From positions 1-32,744 of the forward strand of contig NZ_RAZG01000045.1 of assembly GCF_003612565.1 (NCBI RefSeq): 32,744 nucleotides of DNA. The letters are read 5' to 3'. This document shows positions 8,672 through 14,957 of this stretch, one piece after another; the stretch's first letter is position 1; every line of letters begins with the position of its first letter. The stretch comes from Roseburia sp. 1XD42-69. GTDB lineage: Bacteria; Bacillota; Clostridia; Lachnospirales; Lachnospiraceae. The notes under the pieces were generated by a model. The model worked only from the letters and a program-made list of their open reading frames with translations. It was not told where the DNA came from and did no database searches. The translations under genes and the position numbers were made by a program.

Positions 8672-9835
8672 CTATTTTACCACACGTACTTTTATCACGC
8701 CGTCGATGGCCTGTAGTTCTTTTACCACCCCTTCTGTCACCGGAGTGCCGATATCCAAAAGGGTGTATGCATAGCCTCCTTTGGATTTATTTGTCATATC
8801 TTCAATATTGATGTCTGCATTTCCAAAAACCGAAGTGAATTTGGCAATCGTTCCCTTGATATTTTTATGTAAAATGGCAATACGCCCTGCCTTGTCGCAG
8901 CCGCCCATGCTACAGTCAGGGTAGTTTACAGAATGGACAATATTTCCATTTTCCATATAGTCACGGATTTCCCGAACAGCCATCACGGCACAGTTATCCT
9001 CGGACTCCTCTGTGGAAGCTCCCAGGTGGGGAGTTAAAATCACGCCCTCTTTTCCCGCTGTGGTGGGATTTGCAAAATCGGAGACATACTTTTTCACTTT
9101 TCCAAACTCTATTGCCTCCAAGACAGCTTTTTCATCCACCAGTAAATCCCTGGCAAAATTAAGAAGCACCACGCCGTCTTTCATCTTCTCAATGGCTTCT
9201 GCGTTAATCATCTCCCTGGTAGCATCCAAAAGAGGCACATGGATGGTGATAAAATCGCACTCTTTATAGATATCTTCCACATTGCTGATATGTTTTACAT
9301 TGTGGGAGAGGTTCCACGCCGCATTTACGGAAATATAGGGGTCATACCCGTACACTTCCATCCCCATGTGAGTAGCTGCATTTGCAACTAAAACGCCGAT
9401 GGCCCCAAGGCCGATAACCCCCAGTTTTTTCCCGGAAATTTCGCATCCCGCAAAGTTTTTCTTCTGCTTTTCCGCAGTCTTTGCTATATTCTCATCGTCT
9501 TTATTTTCTTTAATCCACTCCACACCTCCGATAATATCACGGGAGGCGAGGAGCATTCCTGCAAAAACCATCTCCTTTACGCCGTTGGCATTTGCCCCCG
9601 GGGTGTTAAATACCACAATCCCTTGGTCTGCGCATTTTTCCAGGGGAATATTATTGACCCCGGCGCCTGCCCTTGCAACTGCCTCCAAGGTATCCGGCAG
9701 ATCCAAATCATGCATTGCAGCGCTTCGCACCAGGACTGCCTGGGCGTCTTTTAAATCCTCTACCTTCTTGTAATCCTTGGAAAATAAATCCAAGCCCACA
9801 TTTGCAATGGGGTTTAAACATGTGTACTGAAACAT
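8672..9835 (-). CDS. serA: D-3-phosphoglycerate dehydrogenase with C-terminal ACT domain
   Basis: A 387-residue cytoplasmic enzyme oxidising 3-phosphoglycerate to 3-phosphohydroxypyruvate with NAD+, the first step of serine synthesis. The Rossmann motif KKLGVIGLGAIGVLVANAA lies near residues 136-154. The catalytic elements of D-2-hydroxyacid dehydrogenases are visible: LLNFARD, a conserved Glu region and HLGAS. The last 70 residues are an ACT domain (a KAGRIAILHKNIKG segment and DINIEDMTNKSKGGYAYTLL), the usual site of serine feedback. Length fits the short type. AGGAG precedes the ATG. serC, the next enzyme, lies about 4 kb upstream in the same direction, separated by the cassette region. 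Confidence 0.95.
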   Translation of the reverse strand: MFQYTCLNPIANVGLDLFSKDYKKVEDLKDAQAVLVRSAAMHDLDLPDTLEAVARAGAGVNNIPLEKCADQGIVVFNTPGANANGVKEMVFAGMLLASRDIIGGVEWIKENKDDENIAKTAEKQKKNFAGCEISGKKLGVIGLGAIGVLVANAATHMGMEVYGYDPYISVNAAWNLSHNVKHISNVEDIYKECDFITIHVPLLDATREMINAEAIEKMKDGVVLLNFARDLLVDEKAVLEAIEFGKVKKYVSDFANPTTAGKEGVILTPHLGASTEESEDNCAVMAVREIRDYMENGNIVHSVNYPDCSMGGCDKAGRIAILHKNIKGTIAKFTSVFGNADINIEDMTNKSKGGYAYTLLDIGTPVTEGVVKELQAIDGVIKVRVVK

Positions 9836-9871
9836 TTCTCTTACATCTCCTTATTTTTAATTTTTTGTTTT

Positions 9872-9900
9872 ATTATAAAACTATATTTTTGTGTGACACA
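9872..9900 (-). promoter_or_regulatory. Possible serA promoter
   Basis: On the minus strand a perfect -10 TATAAT (9872-9877) lies about 35 nt before the serA start. The hexamer 17 bp upstream (TGTGTC, 9895-9900) is a poor -35 and overlaps the near-palindrome TGTGTGACACA, which could be an operator. A local promoter would free serA from the broken cassette region upstream. Confidence 0.35.
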
Positions 9901-9932
9901 GTATTGTGCAGAATTTTTAAAAATGGTAACTG

Positions 9933-10343
9933 CTATTCTTCAAATTCAAAATCATCTTCATTCATTAGTCCTCTTATAAATTCTTCGAAATTATTTGCTA
10001 AAAATGTGACTTCATAGTCAAATTCCTGGGCGATGTGTACTACTTTAGGCTCCCCTTGTGGGCCGCACTCCCGATAATCTAAAAAAACCATATCATGTCC
10101 GGCAGTGGGAGTATCACAGATAGCTACTCCAATAGCAGGATACCCCCACTCTTCAATCATAAATTGACTGGATAACCTCAATTTTGCTGCTTCATTAGCA
10201 AATATAAGAAGCTGGTAACTTGTAACCCAATTCTTGTTCCACACTGGCAATCAGCTCGTCAGAAGGCGGCTCACTAACATAGTCTTCTTTAAGGTCATAC
10301 CACTGTGCTCCCAAAAGTCCGTAAAATCAAAGTTATCAAACAT
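9933..10343 (-). pseudogene. SMI1/KNR4 family gene, frameshifted and internally deleted
   Basis: Three pieces in different frames belong to one gene. From ATG 10343: MFDNFDFTDFWEHS. Then, after a one-base shift, WYDLKEDYVSEPPSDELIAS and VEQELGYKLPASYI up to a TAA at about 10196-10198. Then in a third frame, from about 10175 to 9933: IEEWGYPAIGVAICDTPTAG, HDMVFLDYRECGPQGEPKVV and an ENFEEFIRG-like NNFEEFIRGLMNEDDF end. This order matches SMI1/KNR4 proteins of Firmicutes, with roughly 40-50 middle residues lost. Intact relatives often serve as immunity proteins against contact-dependent toxins. No toxin gene is visible nearby. It is the last member of the cassette series before serA. Confidence 0.75.
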
Positions 10344-10350
10344 TTTTAAT

Positions 10351-10428
10351 CTACTCCAAACTCCAATTTTTTATCCATGCTGCCAACTCGTTTGTTGTCT
10401 GGCACCATTTATAATTTATGCAATTTTC
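10351..10428 (-). pseudogene. Possible C-terminal gene remnant
   Basis: A 25-codon open stretch ends TNELAAWIKNWSLE with TAG 7 nt before the SMI1-like start codon. The spacing is like that of an upstream gene's end, but no start or longer frame survives and I do not recognise the family. Confidence 0.2.
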
Positions 10429-10481
10429 TCAATACCGCATATTTGACATAACAGAATAAAGGTGTAAAGCCTATTCAGTTA

Positions 10482-10777
10482 TCAAGTTTTATTTATAACA
10501 ACTTTGTTAGATTGACCAAATGGTTTGGATGCAATATCAATCATCATATGCCAAATATTATACTCTGCAAGGGCATAATCATATATCACCATCACGTAAC
10601 CAACCATTGTATCATCATTGAATATTCCAAAAGGAATGCATTGCTTATAATATACATATACTTGTGCTAAACTCCTGATTGGATTTGAAACAAATTGCTC
10701 TTGCTCTCAGCTAACTTTAGGTCAAATACCTGTATAAAGTTATTCTCATCAATTCTCGCTAATTCAATATTACTCAT
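10482..10777 (-). pseudogene. GNAT-type acetyltransferase, frameshifted and truncated
   Basis: From ATG 10777 (AGGAAG upstream) the frame reads MSNIELARIDENNFIQVFDL then KLAES and is lost. A one-base shift continues EQFVSNPIRSLAQVYVYYKQ, CIPFGIFNDDTMVGYVMVIY and NIWHMMIDIASKPFG before a TGA at 10482-10484. This is the N-terminal half of a GNAT (DUF-type spermidine acetyltransferase-like) up to the start of the acetyl-CoA loop; the RxxGxG loop itself and everything after it are gone. It cannot be active. It belongs to the one-directional cassette series between serC and serA. Confidence 0.7.
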
Positions 10778-10935
10778 AATTCTTCCTATTTGTTGTGGAG
10801 GGATTATGGCATGTAATCTCCCTCCAAATTTAGTGTTACAATCGTCATAAGATAATAGTTTCTATTCATAATGAACATCTCCTTTCGGTTTAGGATATCT
10901 ATAATAAACACAAACGTGTAATTGCATCGTTATAA

Positions 10936-10947
10936 ATCCCGATTTGT
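10936..10947 (-). repeat. Cassette spacer repeat, half copy (R1)
   Basis: AAATCCCGATTT, identical to the conserved gene-proximal end of the fuller copies. The other half of the repeat is not recognisable in the 75 bp up to the MazG-like stop codon. Confidence 0.45.
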
Positions 10948-11021
10948 AATAATATTATATTCCTTATATTGTAAACTAGCAATAAGTTTTATATGGAAAC
11001 AGAAATCCCCCTAAATTCCCC

Positions 11022-11348
11022 TTACCAACGTGTCATATTCTTTTCAAACTTCTCTGTATATGCCTGTTTTAATTCATCGGCAGTTATTCCGTAACACAGC
11101 ATAACATCATTGTAATACATAAGAACATCAGCCATTTCTTCAACAAGGTCTTTTCTTAAATCAACATCATTAGATGCCTTTATGTCTCCGTGTTTTTTGA
11201 CAATATCAATCACTTCACCAATTTCACCTATCATCCAAAGCAGCTTGTGTTTCCCTGCTTCAGGAGAAATCTTTTCCCATTTATCTTTGTATTTATCCAG
11301 AAGCCTTTTTTGCATATCTAACATTTCATTTATACTAAAATCAGACAT
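11022..11348 (-). CDS. MazG-like nucleotide pyrophosphohydrolase
   Basis: A 108-residue all-helical protein of the MazG/dUTPase-like superfamily, which hydrolyses nucleoside triphosphates to monophosphates and pyrophosphate. The metal-binding pattern is visible: GEIGEVIDIV (about 46-55, with two Glu) and EEMADVLMYYND (about 69-80, EExxD). It looks complete. AAGGAG lies 7 nt before the ATG, immediately after spacer repeat R2. Substrate is unknown; small MazG-like proteins are common in mobile gene sets. It is one of three apparently intact cassettes in this series. Confidence 0.8.
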   Translation of the reverse strand: MSDFSINEMLDMQKRLLDKYKDKWEKISPEAGKHKLLWMIGEIGEVIDIVKKHGDIKASNDVDLRKDLVEEMADVLMYYNDVMLCYGITADELKQAYTEKFEKNMTRW

Positions 11349-11363
11349 ATATCTTCTCCTTTT

Positions 11364-11411
11364 CAGATTTCGGTTTTACCTTTTCTGCAGCTTTCCGGCA
11401 AACTGGAATTT
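11364..11411 (-). repeat. Cassette spacer repeat R2
   Basis: On the minus strand it runs AAATTCC, GTTTGCCGG, CTGCAGA, then a diverged AAAACCGAAATCTG end, directly between the stop of one GNAT (11418) and the ribosome site of the MazG-like gene. It shares order and spacing with R3-R5. Confidence 0.6.
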
Positions 11412-11417
11412 GCACTG

Positions 11418-11972
11418 TTAACCTGCCAAAATCTTTACCATTTTGTACTCATCTCTATAGCTGCCATCATCATATTTAAGAGCACGGAAATTTTTTCCCA
11501 TTTCCCTGAACCCAAATCGCTCATATAAATTCTTTGCGCGGGTATTTCCTTCAACCACTTCCAGTTCAACTTGTTCATATCCCATTTTTTTCGCCAGGTA
11601 AAAAGCATAATCCATCATTGCAGAACCAATACCAAGATTCCAATAATCTTTCTTAAGCGCTATTGCAAAACCGCATCTATGATAAACACGCCTTAAACCG
11701 CCAATAGATACAATACCACAATTTCCTGCAATAATACCTTCCACTTGCGCCACCATCATTATTTCACGCGGAGTATTTCTTTTATTTTCTAAAAGCTGTT
11801 CCTCTTCTTCAACGGTATAAGTAACCTCATCCCCGTTTCTGAGAAGAAATGGAGTCTCCGAAGATACCAGTTGAAGATATTCTATCATACTTTCTGCATC
11901 TCTTATCTCAACAGATCGAAGTGTGCAAATGCGGCCGTCTTTTAAATTTATTTTCTTCTCTTCAAATATCAT
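11418..11972 (-). CDS. GNAT family N-acetyltransferase
   Basis: A 184-residue acetyl-CoA-dependent transferase, probably cytoplasmic. The GNAT core is complete: EGIIAGNCGIVSIGG (beta 4 region about 90-105), FAIALKKDYWNLGIGSAMMD (acetyl-CoA loop NLGIGSA about 127-139) and GNTRAKNLYERFGFREMGK (about 151-169). The RimI/RimJ-like pattern does not define the substrate. GGAGGAG lies 5 nt before the ATG, and that start overlaps the last codons of the broken CPBP gene by about 11 nt. It ends at spacer repeat R2. Confidence 0.85.
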   Translation of the reverse strand: MIFEEKKINLKDGRICTLRSVEIRDAESMIEYLQLVSSETPFLLRNGDEVTYTVEEEEQLLENKRNTPREIMMVAQVEGIIAGNCGIVSIGGLRRVYHRCGFAIALKKDYWNLGIGSAMMDYAFYLAKKMGYEQVELEVVEGNTRAKNLYERFGFREMGKNFRALKYDDGSYRDEYKMVKILAG

Positions 11973-12356
11973 TTTTTCTCCTCCGTAATACCCAAAAGAT
12001 AATTAAACCATCGTATATTCCATGTCCGATTATCAAAGATAAAATAGAGCAATTTTTAATCTACAGAAGCAACTGCAAATATGCCATAAAAAAATCATAA
12101 ATAAATTGCAATAAGTATTTATATCTTCTACCATGATCCACTAATTCACCAAAACCAAATAGATGTGGTATCAGTGTTAATATAATTGACATTGCGATGC
12201 CTGTTAGAACACCCACAATAATTTGTAAACTTATCTTGCTTTTGCTAAAGCCATAATCTGCTAACTTATCTTTATTAACAAACATTACAATTATAGGAAT
12301 CAATGCAATTAACCAATAAATCAAGAGCATACTTACCATTCTTTTTTCTTGCTCAC
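11962..12356 (-). pseudogene. CPBP family membrane protease-like gene, broken
   Basis: From a GTG at 12356 (GGAG 6 nt upstream, just after repeat R3) the frame reads MSKKKEW then TAA. After a one-base shift it continues SMLLIYWLIALIPIIVMF, NKDKLADYGFSKSKISLQI and a second membrane helix, to a TAG at 12061-12063. Past that stop the same frame resumes LIIGHGIYDGLIIFWVLRRR and ends at 11962. This is the start and end of a CPBP (CAAX-protease-like) protein. The middle, including the EExxxR catalytic helix, is deleted. Intact relatives are linked to bacteriocin immunity or protein processing. Confidence 0.75.
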
Positions 12357-12371
12357 AATTTTCTCCTAGTC

Positions 12372-12417
12372 AAATCCCGATTTTCGTTCTCTGCAAATTC
12401 CCGACAAACAGGAATTT
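12372..12417 (-). repeat. Cassette spacer repeat R3
   Basis: On the minus strand AAATTCC, TGTTTGTCGGGA, TTTGCAGAG, AAAATCGGGATTT. It overlaps the stop codon of the upstream GNAT (12416-12418) and ends 4 nt before the AGGAG of the CPBP remnant. The ends are imperfect inverted repeats. Confidence 0.65.
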
Positions 12418-12970
12418 ATTCTTTGAAATCGCACTTAAGAACTGCATACTGCGCAGTGTCAATAAACCTGCCATTTTTGTAATACTTTTGTCTGGCAATT
12501 CCTTCAAACCGCATTCCACACTTTATTAATACATGTACAGATGCAACATTGCCATCAAACACTTCAGCCTGAACACGATTTAATCCAATCTCTTCAAATG
12601 CATATCTTAATACAGCTTGAAGTACTTCTGTCATTATACTTTGTCCCCAATACTGTGGCGAAAGCATATAGCATGTATCTGACATAAAACATGATTCTTC
12701 AACATTTCCCAAATTAATCGTTCCAATCAATTCATGATTTTCTTTCCATTCAATTACCCAATGAAAATATGTATCAGATTCATAATTATTTGCCCAATTA
12801 TGGACCTTTTCTTTGTATATTTCTATATCCGTTACAGGATTGAACGGAAAGTATCTGCAAACTTCTTCGAGTTTTGCCCAGTTTTCATGCATCATTTGAT
12901 AATCGTCTGGAACAATTCTTCTCAAAGTACAACGTTCTGTATCTATTATTTTTGTACCAATTTTATTCAT
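12416..12970 (-). CDS. GNAT family N-acetyltransferase (RimJ/RimL type)
   Basis: A 184-residue protein of the acetyltransferase_3 / RimJ-RimL type: TERCTLRRIVPDDYQMMHEN at the N-terminus, WVIEWKENHELIGTINLGNV in the core, YMLSPQYWGQSIMTEVLQAV around the acetyl-CoA site (the usual RxxGxG is reduced to QYWGQSIM) and IGLNRVQAEVFDGNVASVHV near the end. It probably acetylates a protein N-terminus or a small molecule; the substrate is not predictable. The start at 12970 has GGAGG 6 nt upstream, right after repeat R4. The frame is open for 36 further codons upstream, but that stretch runs through the repeat and is not homologous. Confidence 0.85.
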   Translation of the reverse strand: MNKIGTKIIDTERCTLRRIVPDDYQMMHENWAKLEEVCRYFPFNPVTDIEIYKEKVHNWANNYESDTYFHWVIEWKENHELIGTINLGNVEESCFMSDTCYMLSPQYWGQSIMTEVLQAVLRYAFEEIGLNRVQAEVFDGNVASVHVLIKCGMRFEGIARQKYYKNGRFIDTAQYAVLKCDFKE

Positions 12971-12983
12971 TGCACTCCTCCAC

Positions 12984-13027
12984 AAAATCCCGATTTTTCT
13001 TTGCATGTCCACGGCAAACGGAATTTT
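12984..13027 (-). repeat. Cassette spacer repeat R4
   Basis: On the minus strand AAAATTCCG, TTTGCCG, TGCA and AAAAATCGGGATTTT. The 9-nt ends AAAATTCCG and CGGGATTTT pair with one G-U. It ends 2 nt before the GGAGGAG of the downstream GNAT. Confidence 0.65.
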
Positions 13028-13097
13028 AATCCCGCCAACAATAATAAACAGAACAATCATCACTGAATAACTGTGCACCTGAAATTAGTTCACCATT

Positions 13098-13286
13098 TTA
13101 TCTTTTCTCTATCTCCCTTGCCAATCGGCTCTTTTTAAGTGTTCCATTTTTAACATGTCTTAGCAAAATCGTCGGATTATAGCTGTAAGACAATCTTATT
13201 TTGTAATAATTTATCCATTCTATCAGGGCAAACTTGTCAGTTCCCTCCTCAGTTTTTCTTTTGATGAATTCATAGCATCCTCCCAC
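13098..13286 (-). pseudogene. Small hypothetical gene, probably frameshifted
   Basis: A 62-codon frame rich in Lys, Arg and Tyr (FALIEWINYYKIRLSYSYN) has no membrane segment and no family I recognise. Its only upstream start, GTG 13284-13286, lies inside the ribosome site GTGGGAGG and is unlikely. The well-placed ATG at 13273 (GGGAGG 5 nt upstream, after repeat R5) reads MNSSKEKLRRELTSLP in another frame and stops after 16 codons. The simplest view is one broken gene with a frameshift near its start. Confidence 0.4.
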
Positions 13287-13287
13287 T

Positions 13288-13331
13288 AAACCCCGATTTT
13301 ACGCTCTCTATCACTCCCCGGCAAATCGGCC
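13288..13331 (-). repeat. Cassette spacer repeat R5
   Basis: On the minus strand CCGATTTGCCGGGGA, GAGAG, CGTAAAATCGGGGTTTA, ending about 3 nt before GGGAGG. The AAATTCC end seen in R3 and R4 is replaced by the end of a GNAT fragment (CAGGCCGA), as if a junction formed inside the repeat. CCGATTT and AAATCGG can pair. Confidence 0.6.
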
Positions 13332-13418
13332 TGATTCGTAGAGCATATACTTTGTTTCATAATCCAATTGATTCATCAACTCCCAAATTGCTGGTTCCTC
13401 CTGTATTCTTCTTTCACT
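13311..13418 (-). pseudogene. GNAT acetyltransferase N-terminal fragment
   Basis: An open stretch reads RIQEEPAIWELMNQLDYETK then YMLYESGRFAGE and stops at 13311. The IWELMNQLDYETKYMLYE segment is typical of the N-terminal part of a GNAT protein. There is no start codon, and the frame runs into repeat R5 on one side and the duplicated serC fragment on the other. It marks the serC-side edge of the cassette series. Confidence 0.5.
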
Positions 13419-13420
13419 TT

Positions 13421-13676
13421 TAGCTTTTCAACAACCTGAATTGTACCATACAGACAAACCCCAGGCAGAGCTTTTTGCCGCCATAGGTGATTTCGTCTAT
13501 ATGGTACAACCTTTTCACAAACTATGAATTCTTCTTCTCAAATTCCCGCATAAACTCCACCAGTTTCTCAACGCCCTCCTTAGGCATAGCGTTGTAGATG
13601 GAAGCCCGCATGCCTCCCACTGACCTGTGGCCTTTTAAGTTTTCAAATCCTGCGGCTTTTGCCTCGGCCACAAATT
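13421..13676. repeat. 256-bp tandem duplication, copy 1 (serC 3' end)
   Basis: Positions 13421-13676 repeat at 13677-13932 with essentially perfect identity by eye. The unit holds the last 52 or so codons of serC (stop at 13522-13524 in this copy), the 3' tail and a 69-bp palindrome. The junction shows 3-bp TTT microhomology. This outer copy has no start and encodes only a SerC tail. Confidence 0.9.
13441..13509. repeat. 69-bp palindromic element, copy 1
   Basis: Same sequence as the element at 13697-13765, carried along in the 256-bp duplication: 15-nt arms beginning TTGTACCATA around a 39-nt interior. Confidence 0.7.
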
Positions 13677-13932
13677 TAGCTTTTCAACAACCTGAATTGT
13701 ACCATACAGACAAACCCCAGGCAGAGCTTTTTGCCGCCATAGGTGATTTCGTCTATATGGTACAACCTTTTCACAAACTATGAATTCTTCTTCTCAAATT
13801 CCCGCATAAACTCCACCAGTTTCTCAACGCCCTCCTTAGGCATAGCGTTGTAGATGGAAGCCCGCATGCCTCCCACTGACCTGTGGCCTTTTAAGTTTTC
13901 AAATCCTGCGGCTTTTGCCTCGGCCACAAATT
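13677..13932. repeat. 256-bp tandem duplication, copy 2 (within and after serC)
   Basis: The native copy. It contains the real 3' end of serC (to 13778), its downstream tail and the palindromic element. Confidence 0.9.
13697..13765. repeat. 69-bp palindromic element after serC
   Basis: Arms TTGTACCATACAGAC (13697-13711) and GTCTATATGGTACAA (13751-13765) pair with a single mismatch around a 39-nt interior that holds GGCAGAGCTTTTTGCC. It lies 13 nt past the serC stop. There is no T tract, so it is not a standard terminator. It could be a small palindromic repeat or an mRNA-stabilising hairpin. Confidence 0.65.
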
Positions 13933-14860
13933 TTGCATCCAGCTCTTTGTCCCCGGTCACAAAAGGCACATTCATCAGAGAGCGGTCTTTTTCCACAACT
14001 GTGCCCTTAAATAACTTGCTTTCATCCAGAAAATCGTAGAGAATTTTTGCCTTCTCCTCATTTTTCTCTTTCATCACGGAAAGGCCGCCCATTTTCTTTA
14101 ACCATTTAAATACTTTTCCGCAGATATAGATACCATATGCAGGAGGTGTGTTGTAAAGGCTCTCTGCATCTGCATGGGTTTTGTATTTTAACATGGTTGG
14201 GGTGCCGGGAAGGGTGTCCTCGGTGATTAAGTCTTCTCTGATAATTACAATGACAACTCCTGCCGGGCCGATATTTTTCTGAACTCCGCCGTAGATTACC
14301 CCGTATTTTGTCACGTCCACTGGCTCGGACAAAAAGCAGGAAGACACGTCTGCCACTAAAGTATGGCCTTTCGTGTTTGGCAGAGTTTTAAATTTTGTGC
14401 CGTAAATAGTGTTGTTCTCACAGATATAAACGTAATCTGCGTCCTCCGGGATATCCAAATCGGAGCAGTCCGGTATGTAGGAAAATGTTTTATCTTCGGA
14501 GGAAGCCACTGCAACGGCGTCTCCGTAAATCTGTGCTTCTTTCCACGCTTTTTTTGCCCACTGGCCGGTTACAATGTAAGCGGCTTTCTTATTTTTCATT
14601 AAGTTCATGGGAATCATGGCAAACTGCTGTGACGCCCCTCCCTGTAAAAACAGTACCTTGTAGTTATCGGGAATGTTCATAAGCTCCCTTAAATCTGCCT
14701 CTGCCTCTTTGATAATGGTGTCATAGGCTTTGGAACGATGGCTCATCTCCATAACAGACATTCCCGTTCCCTTATAATCCATCATTTCATCTGCTGCTTC
14801 TCTTAAAACCTCTTCCGGCAGGACTGCAGGCCCTGCGGAAAAATTGTAAACTCTGCTCAT
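13778..14860 (-). CDS. serC: Phosphoserine aminotransferase
   Basis: A 360-residue PLP enzyme converting 3-phosphohydroxypyruvate and glutamate to phosphoserine and 2-oxoglutarate, the second step of serine synthesis. The start MSRVYNFSAGPAVLPEEVLR is diagnostic. LQGGASQQFAMIPMN binds the cofactor phosphate, and K195 in VIYGGVQKNIGPAG is the Schiff-base lysine. The end reads [18 protein letters not shown], with the family's conserved phosphate-binding HR. Length is normal. GAGGAG lies about 10 nt before the ATG. It has its own promoter at the ilvB end. Its 3' end is tandemly duplicated downstream. Confidence 0.96.
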   Translation of the reverse strand: MSRVYNFSAGPAVLPEEVLREAADEMMDYKGTGMSVMEMSHRSKAYDTIIKEAEADLRELMNIPDNYKVLFLQGGASQQFAMIPMNLMKNKKAAYIVTGQWAKKAWKEAQIYGDAVAVASSEDKTFSYIPDCSDLDIPEDADYVYICENNTIYGTKFKTLPNTKGHTLVADVSSCFLSEPVDVTKYGVIYGGVQKNIGPAGVVIVIIREDLITEDTLPGTPTMLKYKTHADAESLYNTPPAYGIYICGKVFKWLKKMGGLSVMKEKNEEKAKILYDFLDESKLFKGTVVEKDRSLMNVPFVTGDKELDAKFVAEAKAAGFENLKGHRSVGGMRASIYNAMPKEGVEKLVEFMREFEKKNS

Positions 14861-14928
14861 TTTTTCTGGTCTCCTCCTCTTTTTTCCATGACTCGGCTTT
14901 TGCCGCCGACAAATGTCTCATACCATGT

Positions 14929-14957
14929 AATGTATCCGTTTTTACAAAATATGTCAA
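14929..14957 (-). promoter_or_regulatory. serC promoter
   Basis: On the minus strand a perfect -35 TTGACA (14952-14957, overlapping the ilvB stop codon), a 17-bp spacer and -10 TACATT (14929-14934). The roughly 60-nt leader contains the small hairpin CGGC-AAAA-GCCG. serC can thus be expressed apart from the leu-ilv operon. Confidence 0.65.

Noticed and set aside
10804-10871. A leader peptide upstream of the GNAT remnant
   Set aside because: The ATG at 10871 reads MNRKTIIL and stops; the AAAGGAG nearby does not serve a longer frame.
10936-13331. Integron attC sites
   Set aside because: The spacers have inverted ends and separate cassettes, but none shows the RYYYAAC/GTTRRRY core, and there is no integrase gene in the window. 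I report them as an unnamed repeat.
10936-13331. CRISPR array
   Set aside because: The repeats are diverged, spaced by whole genes (about 0.3-1 kb), and no cas gene is present.
13598-13783. Plus-strand frames at 13598-13783 and 13854-14039 starting [15 protein letters not shown], as paired small genes
   Set aside because: They are antisense shadows of the duplicated serC 3' end.
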